A stretch of 64,000 nucleotides of DNA from an uncultured Woeseiaceae bacterium (GTDB lineage Bacteria > Pseudomonadota > Gammaproteobacteria > Steroidobacterales > Woeseiaceae). Both the position numbers and the translations under genes were made by a program. The notes beneath the pieces were generated by a model. It was not told the origin of the DNA, did not search any database, and worked only from the letters and a program-made list of their open reading frames with translations. Below, one piece after another: positions 35,133 through 47,984 of this stretch. The DNA is taken from NCBI GenBank assembly GCA_945788625.1, contig CALZMQ010000019.1, forward strand, positions 1-64,000. Direction: 5' to 3'. Position 1 is the stretch's first letter. Every line of letters begins with the position of its first letter.

Positions 35133-35441
35133 CCGCTGCTGGCCGAAATCAGCCTCCGGGTCGCTCTGGGCCAGATCACCAATGCGGTATCCATACGGGA
35201 ACGACCGGCTGAAGTCGAAGACCGCGCCGTGCCAGGACACTGGGAAGGCGATCTCCTGTGCGGCAGCAACAACAGTCAGATCGCGACGCTGGTGGAGCGG
35301 CATACTTGCTTAGTCATGCTGGTCAGGGTACCGACCAAGGACACCAAGACGGTGGTCAACGCCTTGATCAAACAAGCACACAAGTTACCGCGGGAACTCT
35401 ACAAGTCGTGTAAGCCGTCAGCACCTATGGAACAGCAGTAG
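35133..35441 (+). pseudogene. IS30-type transposase fragment
   Basis: From about 35172 the frame matches the middle of IS30 transposases: ITNAVSIRERPAEVEDRAVP, GHWEGDLLCGSNNSQIATLV, VPTKDTKTVVNALI and KLPRELYKS. It then diverges to a short unrelated tail and stops. The N-terminal helix-turn-helix and the later catalytic D and E (WDRG and beyond) are missing, so it cannot be active. Confidence 0.8.
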
Positions 35442-35505
35442 CGCTGGTTTAAGGGAGAGTTTTTGTTCATCCTAATCTGAGGAGCAGAGATGAAACAGAA
35501 ACCAT
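35421..35505 (+). mobile_element. 5' end of another insertion sequence (fragment)
   Basis: A clean ribosome binding site (GAGGAG) precedes an ATG at 35490 with codons for MKQKPW. This resembles the start of a transposase gene that is cut off within a few codons by the inverted IS1182-type fragment. The family cannot be named. Confidence 0.35.
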
Positions 35506-35666
35506 GGTCGTCCGGTGTGGCTGTAGTACGGCGCGAGATGCTCGCGAAGCTCAGTGAAGTCGAGGAGACGATCAATATCGCGAAGCAGGTGATCCTGCGG
35601 GACAACATCGTCGAGATTAAACGCGTAAAACAACTCGTCTTGCGGTTTGTCGTTGCTGCCCATCAT
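35472..35666 (-). pseudogene. IS1182-type transposase N-terminal fragment
   Basis: Residues 1-54 (MMGSNDKPQDELFYAFNLDD, VVPQDHLLRDIDRLLDF, LREHLAPYYSHTGRP) match the N-terminus of IS1182-like transposases. The frame then runs into unrelated sequence and stops. The element's outer end is probably near 35725-35745, where ggagtttttcaacag occurs. It is a non-functional remnant. Confidence 0.8.
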
Positions 35667-35802
35667 CGGACATCACTCCGGCAATCAACACACACGCATT
35701 ATCTCATCGATGTATTATCAGAAGGAGTTTTTCAACAGAATAGGCCGATTCTTTCCGTTTCCAACACTTGTTGATGCTGCAAATCACGTCGGCCATCATT
35801 TA

Positions 35803-35905
35803 CGAACACCTATTAATGTTCAATAAAGCATCAAGCCTCATGTAATCAATTACTTATCGCAATCGCCGAACAGCTATTAATGTTTTCGAACACTTAATTA
35901 ATGTC
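35803..35905 (-). mobile_element. Putative Tn7-like transposon end at attTn7 downstream of glmS
   Basis: On the glmS strand three copies of ACATTAAT-N3/4-TGTTCG occur, at 35904-35887, 35884-35867 and 35820-35803. The first begins about 30 bp after the glmS stop codon. Tn7 and relatives insert about 25 bp past that stop, recognising the last glmS codons (the NLAKSVTVE tail is intact here), and their ends hold several spaced TnsB sites beginning GACA. Position, spacing and repeat form all fit. No tnsA-E genes or opposite end were found, so this would be a solo or decayed end. Confidence 0.5.
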
Positions 35906-35933
35906 GGAAATCAGCATACAAGCACGGAGATCC

Positions 35934-37766
35934 TTACTCGACCGTAACCGACTTCGCCAGATTCCTCGGCTGGTCGATGTCCGTCCCCTTGAGCACGGCG
36001 ACGTGGTAGGCGAGCAACTGCAGCGGCACGGTGTACACGATCGGTGCAATGAGCCTGTCGGCGTGAGGCATCGGAATCACCTTGAGGCCCGGCTCATCCA
36101 TGATGCCGGTTTCACGATCGGCGAACACGTACAACTGTCCGCCGCGCGCCCTCACCACCTGCATGTTGGACTTGAGCTTGTCCAGCAGTTCGTTGTTGGG
36201 CGCGACGACGACGACCGGCATGTCTTCGTCGATCAGCGCGAGCGGGCCGTGTTTCAACTCACCGGCAGCATACGCCTCCGCGTGAATGTAGGAGATCTCT
36301 TTCAGTTTCAACGCACCTTCCATCGCAACGGGCCACATCGGACCACGTCCCAGGAACAGGGTGTGATGTTTCTCCGCGAAATCCTCGGCAACTTCGACCA
36401 GGTGGTCGTTCATCGAGAGCGCCTTCTCCGATGCCGCCGCCGCGTGGTACAGGTGCGATACGAGCTCTTTTTCCTTGTCAACGGTCATGCCGCGATGCCT
36501 GGCCAGCATCAGCGTCACCAGCAAGATCGACAACAGCTGCGTGGTGAACGCCTTGGTGCTCGCCACGCCGATCTCGGGCCCTGCCTGCGTCATCATTACG
36601 AGATCCGATTCACGCACCATCGAACTGTGCGCGCTGTTGCAAATCGTCAGCGAACCGATGTAATTCAGCTCCTTGGCGATGCGTAACGCTTCCAGCGTGT
36701 CGGCCGTCTCGCCGGACTGCGACAGCGTGACGAACAGCGTGTTGTCGGGCACCACCACGTGACGGTAGCGATACTCACTCGCTATTTCGACCTGGCAAGG
36801 CACGCCGGACAATGCCTCTATCCAGTACTTGCCGATGCATCCGGCGTGATAGCTGGTGCCGCAGGCAACAATGTGTATGTGCTCCGCCCGGTCGAGGAGA
36901 TCTGCGGCACGAGGCCCCAGTGACTGCGGCACGACCTGGTGGTTTTTCACACGCCCGTAAAGCGTGTCGGCCAATGCGGCCGGCTGCTCGTTTATTTCCT
37001 TGAGCATGAAATGGCGATACGGGCCTTTCTCAGCCGCCTCGCTGTCCCATTGCGTTTCGTGCACTTCGCGTTTGACCGATACGCCCTCACTATCGAAGAT
37101 ACGCACCGTTTCTCGCGTAATCTCGGCGAGGTCGCCCTGCTCCAGGTAGATGAAGCGCTGCGTTACGGGCAACAGTGCCGGCGCACCGCTCGCCACGTAG
37201 TTCTCGCCCAGTCCGAGACCGATCACCAGCGGACTCGCGACGCGGCTGACGACGATTCGGTCCGGGTCTTGTGCATCCACCACGAGCAATGCATACGCAC
37301 CTTCGAAGCGCTTGACCGCCTTGCCGACGGCTTCGAGCAGGTCATCGCCTTGCTGCAGATAGTCGTAGACGAGATGCGCGGCGACCTCGGTGTCCGTTTC
37401 CGATTGGAATTCGTAACCCTTTTCCAGCAGCTCGTTTTTTATGCCCAGGTAGTTCTCGATGATGCCGTTGTGAATGACGGCAACGCGGTCGCCCGACAAA
37501 TGCGGGTGCGCGTTCTGCTCTGTGACGCCGCCGTGCGTCGCCCAGCGCGTATGAGCGACACCAATGCGCCCGCGCAACGGCGATGCCTGCAGTTTTTCCT
37601 CGAGCTCGGCGACTTTACCTGTCGTCCGGCACAGGCCCAGCTTTTTCTCGTTGTCGACCACAGCGACGCCCGCCGAGTCGTAACCGCGGTACTCAAGGCG
37701 GCGTAAGCCTTCGACCAGGATCGGAACGATATTGCGTTCGGCAACGGCGCCGACGATTCCACACAT
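35934..37766 (-). CDS. glmS: Glutamine-fructose-6-phosphate aminotransferase (isomerising)
   Basis: The enzyme makes glucosamine-6-phosphate for cell-wall and lipopolysaccharide synthesis. The 610-residue protein has the glutaminase nucleophile C2 (MCGIVGA), two SIS domains ([21 protein letters not shown]-type loops) and the conserved tail [11 protein letters not shown]. It follows glmU with no gap (glmU stop adjacent to the glmS ATG). The glmS 3' end is the recognition site of Tn7-like elements, and a possible such end lies directly downstream. Confidence 0.98.
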   Translation of the reverse strand: MCGIVGAVAERNIVPILVEGLRRLEYRGYDSAGVAVVDNEKKLGLCRTTGKVAELEEKLQASPLRGRIGVAHTRWATHGGVTEQNAHPHLSGDRVAVIHNGIIENYLGIKNELLEKGYEFQSETDTEVAAHLVYDYLQQGDDLLEAVGKAVKRFEGAYALLVVDAQDPDRIVVSRVASPLVIGLGLGENYVASGAPALLPVTQRFIYLEQGDLAEITRETVRIFDSEGVSVKREVHETQWDSEAAEKGPYRHFMLKEINEQPAALADTLYGRVKNHQVVPQSLGPRAADLLDRAEHIHIVACGTSYHAGCIGKYWIEALSGVPCQVEIASEYRYRHVVVPDNTLFVTLSQSGETADTLEALRIAKELNYIGSLTICNSAHSSMVRESDLVMMTQAGPEIGVASTKAFTTQLLSILLVTLMLARHRGMTVDKEKELVSHLYHAAAASEKALSMNDHLVEVAEDFAEKHHTLFLGRGPMWPVAMEGALKLKEISYIHAEAYAAGELKHGPLALIDEDMPVVVVAPNNELLDKLKSNMQVVRARGGQLYVFADRETGIMDEPGLKVIPMPHADRLIAPIVYTVPLQLLAYHVAVLKGTDIDQPRNLAKSVTVE

Positions 37767-39134
37767 TCACTTGGCTCCTTTCTTGGTTGGCTTTTTCCAG
37801 CCCTCGATTGTGACTTGCCTCGCTCGCGCAACCGTCAGTTGATCGCCGGGTGCCGTCTTCGTGATCGTCGAGCCCGAACCAACGTACGCACCGCCGCCGA
37901 TCTCGACAGGCGCAACGAGGTTCACGTTTGACCCGATGAATGCACCGTCGCCGATGGTTGTGCGATGCTTGTATGCGCCGTCATAGTTGCAGGTGATCGT
38001 GCCGGCGCCGACGTTGACGCCGCTGCCCATGTCGGCGTCGCCGATGTACGCGAGGTGATTCACTTTACTGCCGTCGGCAACCCGGCTGTTCTTGATTTCC
38101 ACGAAATTGCCGATCTTGACCCTGTCATCCAGTTCGGCGCCCGGGCGCATGCGCGCGAATGGGCCGATCTCGCAGTTATCGCCTGTTACCGCCCCATCCA
38201 GATGACAGTTCGGGTGCACGACGGTGCCGGCGCCGAGCTTGCTGTCGCGTATTACGTTATTGGCCTCGATAGTGGTGCCATCACCGAGTTCGACGTCGCC
38301 TTCGAACACGGCATTGACGTCGATGAACACGTCCTTGCCGCATTTCAGTGTGCCGCGTATGTCGACGCGCGCGGGGTCGGCGAAGCCGACACCTTCGTCC
38401 ATGAGTTCACCCACGCGGCGTGCCTGCAGTGCGCGTTCGGCTTCGGCCAACTGCCTTTTGTCGTTGATACCCATAACTTCCACCCAGCTGTCCGCCTTGA
38501 TGCCGTGAACGTTAACCTTGTCGTTCACGGCCATGGCGATGATGTCGGTCAGATAATACTCACCCTGTGCATTGTCGTTGCTCAGGTTGTCGAGCCAATT
38601 CTTGAGCCTTCCTGCGGAACATAACATGACGCCCGTGTTGATTTCGCGAACGGCCTTTTCGTCGATGCCGGCGTCTTTTTCCTCGACGATGCAGCTCACG
38701 CTGTTTCCCTCCCGAATGACGCGCCCATAGCCCGTCGGATCGTCCATGTCGACGGTCAGGACGGCTACGTCGTCTTGCGGCGTCTCGTCCAGCAATCGCG
38801 TAAGCGTCGCCGGTTCGAGCAACGGCACGTCGCCGAACAGGACGAGGACCCGATTGTCGTCCGGCGTTCCTGGCATGGCCTGCTGCAGGGCGTGGCCGGT
38901 ACCCAGCTGTTCGGCCTGCAGCGCCCAGCGCAACGAGTCGTCGTCAAACGCTGCCAGTACCGCTTCGGCGCCGTGACCGTATACGACGCAGATGTCGTCG
39001 GCCGCAAGCGCTCTCGAGCACGCCAGCACGTGCGCCAGCAAAGGCTTGCTGGCCAACGGCTGCAGCACTTTGGGCAGGTCCGAACGCATGCGCGTTCCCT
39101 GGCCGGCGGCAAGTATGACGATGCTCAGGCCCAA
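37767..39134 (-). CDS. glmU: Bifunctional UDP-GlcNAc pyrophosphorylase / GlcN-1-P acetyltransferase
   Basis: This enzyme catalyses the last two steps to UDP-GlcNAc. The 455-residue protein has the nucleotidyltransferase motif LAAGQGTRMRSDLPK at the N-terminus and a left-handed beta-helix (hexapeptide repeats such as IGDADMGSGVNVGAGTITCN) in the C-terminal half. The open frame extends to 39233, but the family N-terminus and a ribosome binding site (AAGGAG, 9 bp) support the TTG start at 39134. It is adjacent to glmS. Confidence 0.97.
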   Translation of the reverse strand: MGLSIVILAAGQGTRMRSDLPKVLQPLASKPLLAHVLACSRALAADDICVVYGHGAEAVLAAFDDDSLRWALQAEQLGTGHALQQAMPGTPDDNRVLVLFGDVPLLEPATLTRLLDETPQDDVAVLTVDMDDPTGYGRVIREGNSVSCIVEEKDAGIDEKAVREINTGVMLCSAGRLKNWLDNLSNDNAQGEYYLTDIIAMAVNDKVNVHGIKADSWVEVMGINDKRQLAEAERALQARRVGELMDEGVGFADPARVDIRGTLKCGKDVFIDVNAVFEGDVELGDGTTIEANNVIRDSKLGAGTVVHPNCHLDGAVTGDNCEIGPFARMRPGAELDDRVKIGNFVEIKNSRVADGSKVNHLAYIGDADMGSGVNVGAGTITCNYDGAYKHRTTIGDGAFIGSNVNLVAPVEIGGGAYVGSGSTITKTAPGDQLTVARARQVTIEGWKKPTKKGAK

Positions 39135-39235
39135 GTCACATAACTCCTTGATTCCCAGGCAGCGAATGATACATGAAGTGCCCGATTGCGAACTTGCTTC
39201 AGGTCTCGTTAACGATCGTGACGTAAGCTGCAAGT

Positions 39236-39730
39236 ATGCGCAATTTCGGTTTTCTGCTGGCCCTCTTGCTCGCAGCCTGCAACAGCGAGATCTACACCCG
39301 CGACGGTGTCACGGACGGGGACACGTTCTACCTCGCGCCGCGTGCCTTCGCGGACGATGACCCGGTGCTGCAGAGCTGGGTGGCGTACAGCCTGATGAGG
39401 AGCGCCTGCCAGCTCGATGTCGGCGGCGAGATTCCGGCCCGGGTCAGCGACTACGGTTGTGAGTTCACCGCCCGACAACACCTCGTGGATGCCTGGAAGC
39501 AGCAGCGCGAGCAGCACCGGGGCGCTGTCGATGCCTATCTCGACGAGCTCGTCGCAGTCTATGAGGCGGGGTTCCTCGACGAGTACACGGTGCGCTACTT
39601 CGGCCGCAAGCATTGGCAGGTACCGGCGGAAGTGCGTGTCGACGACTTCCGTCGCTGGCAACGCAAACACCTGCGCCGGCACCGACCGGAGACCCGCATC
39701 ATCGGCTCCTGGGGCTACCGCAAGCTGTAA
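39236..39730 (+). CDS. Lipoprotein of unknown function
   Basis: The 164-residue protein starts with a lipoprotein signal (MRNFGFLLALLLAACNS, lipid attachment on Cys15). The mature part is charged and helical (RQHLVDAWKQQREQHRGAVD; RRWQRKHLRRHRPE), and a Cys pair (SACQLD and YGCEFT) could form a disulfide. It is divergent from glmU. No family is recognised. Confidence 0.7.
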   Translation: MRNFGFLLALLLAACNSEIYTRDGVTDGDTFYLAPRAFADDDPVLQSWVAYSLMRSACQLDVGGEIPARVSDYGCEFTARQHLVDAWKQQREQHRGAVDAYLDELVAVYEAGFLDEYTVRYFGRKHWQVPAEVRVDDFRRWQRKHLRRHRPETRIIGSWGYRKL

Positions 39731-40410
39731 CCGATCTGGAACACGTAGCTGGGCCCGTCGAGGACACCGGCGTCCGGCCCGAGTACCGGCGTGAAGTAGG
39801 TGTCTTCATCCCGAACCGTACCGAAGTCCGCATAATGCACTTTGAAAGCCAGCGACAAGCCAGCGTCCCTGTCAGGCTGACCGGCGCCAAGGTCCCACGT
39901 CGCTCCGACGAAAGCGCCTGCCGCGCTCTCTTCCCAGCTCTTAAACTCGACCCCGACAGCGTAGTCGGACTCGAGCTGCGCTATATCAACCAGGTAATAG
40001 CCGAGACCGGCATCCAGAGAAAATCCGCGCGACTTGCCGATCGAGTATTTTCCGGAGACGCCCAGGTACATGTGCCGTGCCAACAGATCGTCCAGCACGA
40101 CCGGCACGTCGCTGTCGGTTGCCGAAATTGCTGCTTCGAAACCGAGTAACAGGTTGCTGTTGTCGAGCTGTTTGACCGGCCAATGAACCGAGGTGCCCAG
40201 GCCGTAACCCGTCGACTTGAACGATCCGCCGGCCACTGGCTGCAGGTCATTCAGTCCCGGCCAGCTCGACAGGGCGAGCCAGACGTCCCAGCGTGGGCCG
40301 CCGGGTGCGGTCTCCGACTCATCGTATTGCGCCGCAACGTTCCCGGCCAGGAACAGGCTTGCGGCCAGCAGGATTACCGATAGTGACTTGGCGCGGGATA
40401 GTACGTTCAT
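39715..40410 (-). CDS. Outer-membrane beta-barrel-like protein
   Basis: The 231-residue exported protein has a signal peptide (SVILLAASLFLAGNVAAQ) and alternating amphipathic strands (YGLGTSVHWPV, NLLLGFEAAIS, MYLGVSGKYSIG, FSLDAGLGYYLV, GAFVGATWDLG, LSLAFKVHYADFG, YVFQIGYSLR). This is a small barrel like those of the OmpW/OprF N-domain type. The final residue is Arg rather than the usual aromatic. It overlaps the lipoprotein gene tail-to-tail by 16 bp. Confidence 0.72.
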   Translation of the reverse strand: MNVLSRAKSLSVILLAASLFLAGNVAAQYDESETAPGGPRWDVWLALSSWPGLNDLQPVAGGSFKSTGYGLGTSVHWPVKQLDNSNLLLGFEAAISATDSDVPVVLDDLLARHMYLGVSGKYSIGKSRGFSLDAGLGYYLVDIAQLESDYAVGVEFKSWEESAAGAFVGATWDLGAGQPDRDAGLSLAFKVHYADFGTVRDEDTYFTPVLGPDAGVLDGPSYVFQIGYSLR

Positions 40411-40518
40411 GCCCTTGCCCTCCTCGGGGGCGGTCGGCCCCAGATCAATCGTCGCCGATTGCTATGGAAAGGGAATGATGGCGGGCTGAGAATTTCGTGA
40501 TGATTCGGTGATGTCGAA

Positions 40519-40559
40519 TCGCGGCTGGAATACCCCGAGGGCACGTAGGCCGCTCCTAC
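40519..40559. repeat. REP-like element (long form) at the atpC stop
   Basis: It begins tcgcggctggaatacccc and ends ggccgctcctac. On the minus strand the last bases supply the atpC stop codon TAG (40556-40558), so the repeat abuts and slightly overlaps the gene. Confidence 0.88.
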
Positions 40560-40972
40560 TTCTTGCCTTTCAGCTTTTGTGCTGCGCGGTAGCGGGCACG
40601 CGCTTCTTCCAGCTCCCGCATGGCACGCTTCAGGTCGGTTTCTTCCGACGCCCCCTCGAGCGCCTTTTCCGCGTCGCGCTGGGCGGCCAGCGCGGCCGCT
40701 TCGTCGAGCTGGTCGCCGCGGAGCGCCGTGTCCGCGAGCACCGTCACTTGCGTGGGCTGCACTTCGAGCATGCCTCCCGTGATGTAGAAACTCTCTTCCC
40801 CGCCTTCCGCATCCTGCACGCGCACTTCACCGGGCTTCAATGCCGTCAACAGCGGCGCGTGGCGCGGTGCGATGCCGACCTCGCCCATTTTCGCAGGTGC
40901 GAAGACCATTACCGCGTCCCCGGAGTAGATCTCGCCTTCCGCGGATACGATGTCGACCAGAATAGTAGCCAT
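40556..40972 (-). CDS. atpC: ATP synthase F1 subunit epsilon
   Basis: The 138-residue protein couples rotation and inhibits ATPase activity in F1. It has the N-terminal beta-sandwich (VDIVSAEGEIYSGDAVMVF, GEVGIAPRHAPLLTALKPGE) and a C-terminal helical hairpin (LDEAAALAAQRDAEKALEG). The longer open frame to 41341 lies inside atpD and is rejected. It is the last gene of the atp operon before the glmU lipoprotein/barrel interval. Confidence 0.97.
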   Translation of the reverse strand: MATILVDIVSAEGEIYSGDAVMVFAPAKMGEVGIAPRHAPLLTALKPGEVRVQDAEGGEESFYITGGMLEVQPTQVTVLADTALRGDQLDEAAALAAQRDAEKALEGASEETDLKRAMRELEEARARYRAAQKLKGKK

Positions 40973-41003
40973 TTTATTCAGCTTCTCATGCGGTTTGAAG
41001 ATG

Positions 41004-42450
<1,447 letters not shown>

Positions 42451-42462
42451 TCAATAATCTCT

Positions 42463-43335
42463 TTAGCCAGAAACGGCAGCAGCGCCGCCGACGATTTCTG
42501 AAATCTCTTGCGTAATAGCCGCCTGTCGAGCCTTGTTGTAGTCGAGCTGCAATTTGTCGATGATCTCGCCGGCGTTATCCGTTGCCGACTTCATCGCAAC
42601 CATCTTCGCCGCCATTTCGCAGGCGAAATTCTCGACGGCGCCGCGATAAACCTGCGACTCGATGTAGCGCATCAAAACGTCATCGAGAAGTTCGGCGGCG
42701 TCGGGCTCGTAAATGTAATCCCAGTGCGCCTGCAGATTTTCCTCGTCGCGACTGATGCCGCTGGCCGGCAAAATCTGAGTGGCTACCGGTTTCTGGCTCA
42801 TCGAGTTGACGAATTCGTTGTGCATCAGGAACAGGCGATCGATTTTTCCTTCGGTGTACGAATCGAGCATTATCTTGATAGAACCGATCAGGTCATTGAT
42901 GCTCGGCTTGTCACCCAGGTGCGTCGCCGTGCCGACGACGTTGCCCCCGAGCCTGCGGAAAAACTGCACTGACTTCGCGCCGACGAGTGCGAGGTCTACC
43001 TGAACGTCTTCACCCTGCCATTCGGCCATCTCGCCGATTACCGTCTTGAACAGGTTCACATTCAGGCCGCCACACAAACCGCGGTCGGTCGAAATGACGA
43101 TGAAACCGACCCGCTTCACTTCGCGTTCGGTCAGGAACGGATGCTTGTAATCGGGGTTGGCGTGCGCCAGGTGGCCGATCACGCGACGGATGCGCTGCGC
43201 GTACGGCCGCGACGCCTCCATCTGATCCTGCGCCTTGCGGATCTTGCTGGCTGCCACCTTTTCCATCGCGCTCGTGATTTTCTGCATGTTCTTTACAGAA
43301 CCAATCTTCGAGCGTATTTCCTTTTCGCCTGGCAT
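42463..43335 (-). CDS. atpG: ATP synthase F1 subunit gamma
   Basis: The 290-residue central-stalk subunit has the long N-terminal coiled-coil helix ([20 protein letters not shown]), the block [18 protein letters not shown] and the C-terminal helix ending [15 protein letters not shown]. It transmits rotation between c-ring and F1. A REP-like element and about 90 bp separate it from atpA. Confidence 0.98.
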   Translation of the reverse strand: MPGEKEIRSKIGSVKNMQKITSAMEKVAASKIRKAQDQMEASRPYAQRIRRVIGHLAHANPDYKHPFLTEREVKRVGFIVISTDRGLCGGLNVNLFKTVIGEMAEWQGEDVQVDLALVGAKSVQFFRRLGGNVVGTATHLGDKPSINDLIGSIKIMLDSYTEGKIDRLFLMHNEFVNSMSQKPVATQILPASGISRDEENLQAHWDYIYEPDAAELLDDVLMRYIESQVYRGAVENFACEMAAKMVAMKSATDNAGEIIDKLQLDYNKARQAAITQEISEIVGGAAAVSG

Positions 43336-43425
43336 ATTTGTCCTTGCGGTTTATCGCGGCTGGCATTGTCCCCGAATGGGGGAAGCCATTCCTTTCGTCG
43401 GTTGCCGTTGGATGCTGCTCCTGTC

Positions 43426-43466
43426 GTGGGAGCGGCCTACGTGCCCCCGGGGTATTCCAGCTGCGA
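43426..43466. repeat. REP-like element (long form, inverted) between atpA and atpG
   Basis: The sequence gtgggagcggcctacgtgcc followed by cccggggtattccagctgcga is the inverse of the element at 40519-40559. It starts 8 bp after the atpA stop. An adjacent GC-rich partial copy lies at 43352-43372. Confidence 0.85.
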
Positions 43467-43473
43467 TTTACTC

Positions 43474-45015
43474 TTAATAAGCGCCTTTCTCAGCAAATGC
43501 GTCGCATATTCTCTTCAACGTCGCTTGGACATCGTCGTTGTAATCGCCGGACGCATTTATTGCGTCAAGATCCTCGGCATTGTTCGCGCGAGCGAAGTCG
43601 TGCAGCGCCTCTTCATAATCGACGATCTTGGTTACGTCGACGCCGTCCAGGTAACCCTCGTTGGCTGCGAACAACGACAGCCCCATCTCCGCAACCGACA
43701 ACGGCGAGTACTGTTTCTGTTTCATCAGCTCGGTAACGCGCTCACCGCGTTCGAGCTGTGCCCGTGTTGCCGCGTCGAGGTCCGATGCGAACTGTGCGAA
43801 CGCCGCAAGTTCGCGGTACTGGGCCAGCGCAAGACGAACACCGCCGCCGAGCTTCTTGATGATCTGGGTTTGCGCCGCACCGCCCACACGCGATACCGAC
43901 AGGCCGGCGTTGATGGCCGGGCGGATACCTGCGTTGAAGAGGTCGGTCTCGAGGAAGATCTGGCCGTCGGTGATGGAGATTACGTTGGTCGGTACGAATG
44001 CGGATACGTCGCCTGCCTGCGTCTCGATGATCGGCAACGCCGTCATCGAACCCGTCTTGCCCTTGATCTTGCCGCCGGATACTTCCTCGACGTGTGCCGC
44101 GTTTACGCGGGACGCACGCTCGAGCAAGCGCGAGTGCAGGTAGAAGACGTCGCCGGGGTACGCCTCGCGGCCCGGCGGACGGCGCAGCAGCAGGGATACC
44201 TGCCGGTATGCCCAGGCCTGCTTGGTCAGGTCGTCGAAGATGATCAGCGCGTCTTCGCCCTTATCGAGGAAATACTCGCCCATTGAGGCGCCCGAATACG
44301 GCGCGATGTACTGCATTGCGGGGCTGTCGGCAGCAGCAGCGGCAACGACGATGGTGTGATCCATCGCTCCCTCTTCCTCGAGCTTGCGCACGACGCCTGC
44401 GATCGAGGAGGCTTTCTGGCCGATAGCCACGTAGATGCACTTGATGCCCGTGCCACGCTGGTTGATGATCGTATCGACCGCGACGGCCGTCTTGCCCGTC
44501 TGCCTGTCACCAATAATCAGTTCGCGCTGGCCTCGGCCGATCGGCACCATCGAGTCGATGGACTTCAGGCCGGTCTGTACCGGCTCGCTGACGGACTGGC
44601 GCTGAATAACGCCGGGCGCGACCTTTTCGATCGGCGCGGACAGATCGGTTTCGATCGGGCCCTTGCCGTCAATCGCTTTACCCAGCGAGTCGACGACGCG
44701 ACCCAGCAATGCGTCGCCGATGGGCACCTCGAGAATACGGCCGGTCGTCTTGACCGTGTCACCTTCCGAAATGTGCTTGTAATCGCCGAGCACGACCGAG
44801 CCGACCGAATCCTGCTCGAGGTTCAGCGCCATGCCGAAGGTGTTCTGCGGAAATTCGAGCATTTCACCGTAGCGGGCGTCGGCCAGGCCGTGGATGCGAA
44901 CGATGCCGTCGGTCACCGCGATGACGGTCCCGACATCGCGCGCTTCCGCAGATGCTTCGAAGTTCTCGATGCGCTCTTTAATCAGCTGGCTGATTTCAGA
45001 AGCTTTGAGTGCCAT
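43474..45015 (-). CDS. atpA: ATP synthase F1 subunit alpha
   Basis: The 513-residue regulatory subunit has Walker A GDRQTGKT (169-176), the alpha-chain blocks [20 protein letters not shown] and [17 protein letters not shown], and the N-terminal [19 protein letters not shown]. It lies 13 bp from atpH. Confidence 0.99.
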   Translation of the reverse strand: MALKASEISQLIKERIENFEASAEARDVGTVIAVTDGIVRIHGLADARYGEMLEFPQNTFGMALNLEQDSVGSVVLGDYKHISEGDTVKTTGRILEVPIGDALLGRVVDSLGKAIDGKGPIETDLSAPIEKVAPGVIQRQSVSEPVQTGLKSIDSMVPIGRGQRELIIGDRQTGKTAVAVDTIINQRGTGIKCIYVAIGQKASSIAGVVRKLEEEGAMDHTIVVAAAAADSPAMQYIAPYSGASMGEYFLDKGEDALIIFDDLTKQAWAYRQVSLLLRRPPGREAYPGDVFYLHSRLLERASRVNAAHVEEVSGGKIKGKTGSMTALPIIETQAGDVSAFVPTNVISITDGQIFLETDLFNAGIRPAINAGLSVSRVGGAAQTQIIKKLGGGVRLALAQYRELAAFAQFASDLDAATRAQLERGERVTELMKQKQYSPLSVAEMGLSLFAANEGYLDGVDVTKIVDYEEALHDFARANNAEDLDAINASGDYNDDVQATLKRICDAFAEKGAY

Positions 45016-45028
45016 TTTTATTTCCTCT

Positions 45029-45586
45029 TTACTTGGTCAATGCGTTGGCGAGGCCTTCCAGCCTTGCACGCAGTGATCCATCAATTACGACATCGCCGGC
45101 GCGAATCACTGCACCACCAATGAGGTTTTCGTCAATTTCCGTCGTGATCCTGACATCGCGGCCGAGCCGATCCCTGAGCGATGCGGCAATTTGCTGCTCC
45201 CGCTCTTTGCTGATCGGCGTGGCGGACGTAACTACCGCATCGACGCTGTTCTCCACCTTCGCCTTGTGCGCTTCGAACTGTTCGGAGATTTCCGGCAGGA
45301 CGGCAACACGCCCGTTCTCGAGCAGCAACTTCAGGAAGTTCGTGCCCTTGACGTCTCCGCCGCCCAGCAAAGTGCTGCCGGCTTTCGAAAACAGGCCGGT
45401 CAGAAACTCGAGTCGCTGTGCGTCGCTGAACACCGGCGTGCCGAGGTATTCGACGAGGCCACGGTCGCCGAGCAGCTGGCCGGCTGTGGCGAGGGACTCC
45501 GACCAGTTGTCGAGCAGGCCTGCGTCTTCGGCGATCTCGAAGATTGCCTGGGCATATGGCCTTGCTACGGTGTTGTTGTCAGCCAC
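45029..45586 (-). CDS. atpH: ATP synthase F1 subunit delta
   Basis: The 185-residue peripheral-stalk subunit (OSCP-like) has an N-terminal [20 protein letters not shown] and a C-terminal strand/helix domain ([40 protein letters not shown]). It connects F1 to the stator. Confidence 0.97.
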   Translation of the reverse strand: MADNNTVARPYAQAIFEIAEDAGLLDNWSESLATAGQLLGDRGLVEYLGTPVFSDAQRLEFLTGLFSKAGSTLLGGGDVKGTNFLKLLLENGRVAVLPEISEQFEAHKAKVENSVDAVVTSATPISKEREQQIAASLRDRLGRDVRITTEIDENLIGGAVIRAGDVVIDGSLRARLEGLANALTK

Positions 45587-45589
45587 GGC

Positions 45590-46060
45590 CTAGAGCTCCT
45601 GTGCGAGCTTGCCCAGGATGTCTTCGTGCGCGCGATCGTCGATTTCACGCCTCAGGATTTTCTCGGCGCTGGCAATCGCAATCGCTGATACCTGGCCGCG
45701 CAACTCTTCTCGCGCACGGTTGGCTTCCTGCTCGATCTCGGCCTTGGCCGCCGTCAGCTGGCGTTCGCGCTCCTTGACGCCGTCGGCCTTGCCGTCCGCA
45801 ACGATTTCGTTGGCACGCGCATGTGCCTGGTCGAGAATGCCGGTCGCCTGCTTGCGAGCGTCGTCGACGATGCCTTCCGCCTTGGCCTGCGCCTCGAGCA
45901 GTTTCTCCTGCCCCAGGTCAGCCGCGGCGAGGCCAGCCTCGATCTGCTTTTGGCGTTCCTCGAGTGCACCCACGATAGGCGGCCAGATGAACTTCATGCA
46001 GAACCAGACGAATACGATCATCGCGATCGTCTGGCCCCAGAAAGTCAGATTGAAATCCAC
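45590..46060 (-). CDS. atpF: ATP synthase Fo subunit b
   Basis: The 156-residue stator subunit has one N-terminal membrane helix (TFWGQTIAMIVFVWFCMKFI) and a long charged coiled coil ending IDDRAHEDILGKLAQEL-like (IDDRAHED). It stabilises the stator between Fo and F1. It lies 3 bp from atpH and about 90 bp from atpE, a gap filled by a REP-like element. Confidence 0.97.
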   Translation of the reverse strand: MDFNLTFWGQTIAMIVFVWFCMKFIWPPIVGALEERQKQIEAGLAAADLGQEKLLEAQAKAEGIVDDARKQATGILDQAHARANEIVADGKADGVKERERQLTAAKAEIEQEANRAREELRGQVSAIAIASAEKILRREIDDRAHEDILGKLAQEL

Positions 46061-46094
46061 GTAATGCTCCTCGCATCTTTATCGGGATAAAACG

Positions 46095-46143
46095 GGTAGG
46101 AGGGCCTTGCAGGCCCGGTCGCGGCCGGAGCCGCCCCTACGCC
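46095..46143. repeat. REP-like element between atpE and atpF
   Basis: It begins gtaggagggccttgcaggcc and continues with a gcggccggagccgcccctac block. Both parts have hairpin symmetry and are a divergent member of the same repeat family. The atpE stop codon lies directly after it. Confidence 0.75.
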
Positions 46144-46148
46144 TCGTG

Positions 46149-46427
<279 letters not shown>

Positions 46428-46471
46428 CTAAGGAGTTTCAAGTCCAATTGTTGGATTAAAGGTAAATCGAA

Positions 46472-47765
<1,294 letters not shown>

Positions 47766-47807
47766 GTGGTTTCGGTGTTTCCAGGCGGGCCTGCAAATAG
47801 CGTGCGC

Positions 47808-47836
47808 ATTATAGTGGCAGGCCCCCGGCAAGGCAA
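47808..47836 (-). promoter_or_regulatory. Sigma-70 promoter of the atp operon
   Basis: On the minus strand TTGCCT (47836-47831), a 17-bp spacer and a perfect TATAAT (47813-47808) form a strong sigma-70 promoter. Transcription would begin near 47800, about 35 bp before the atpI start at 47765. It lies in the 150-bp gap between parB and atpI. Confidence 0.85.
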
Positions 47837-47984
47837 TACAAATTAGGGGCTATCGGCGGGCCGTATTTGGCCTTTTTTCCGGGGATTTCCGGGAATTACG
47901 GGAACAGTTTACTTAATCGCCCATCATGCCGCCCGGCACGGTCCGGCAGGCAATCGTAGTGTCTTTTCGATGAATAGCGGCCAG

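Noticed and set aside
43141..44286. Long plus-strand frames opposite atpA and atpG
   Set aside because: They are antisense shadows of highly conserved ATP synthase genes.
47860..47880. Terminator-like ggccgtatttggcctttttt in the parB-atpI gap
   Set aside because: The stem is only 4-5 bp and points along the plus strand where no gene ends; the minus-strand genes would not use it.
47832..47984. parS site for ParB
   Set aside because: No TGTTTCACGTGAAACA-like palindrome was found in this gap or noticed elsewhere in the window.
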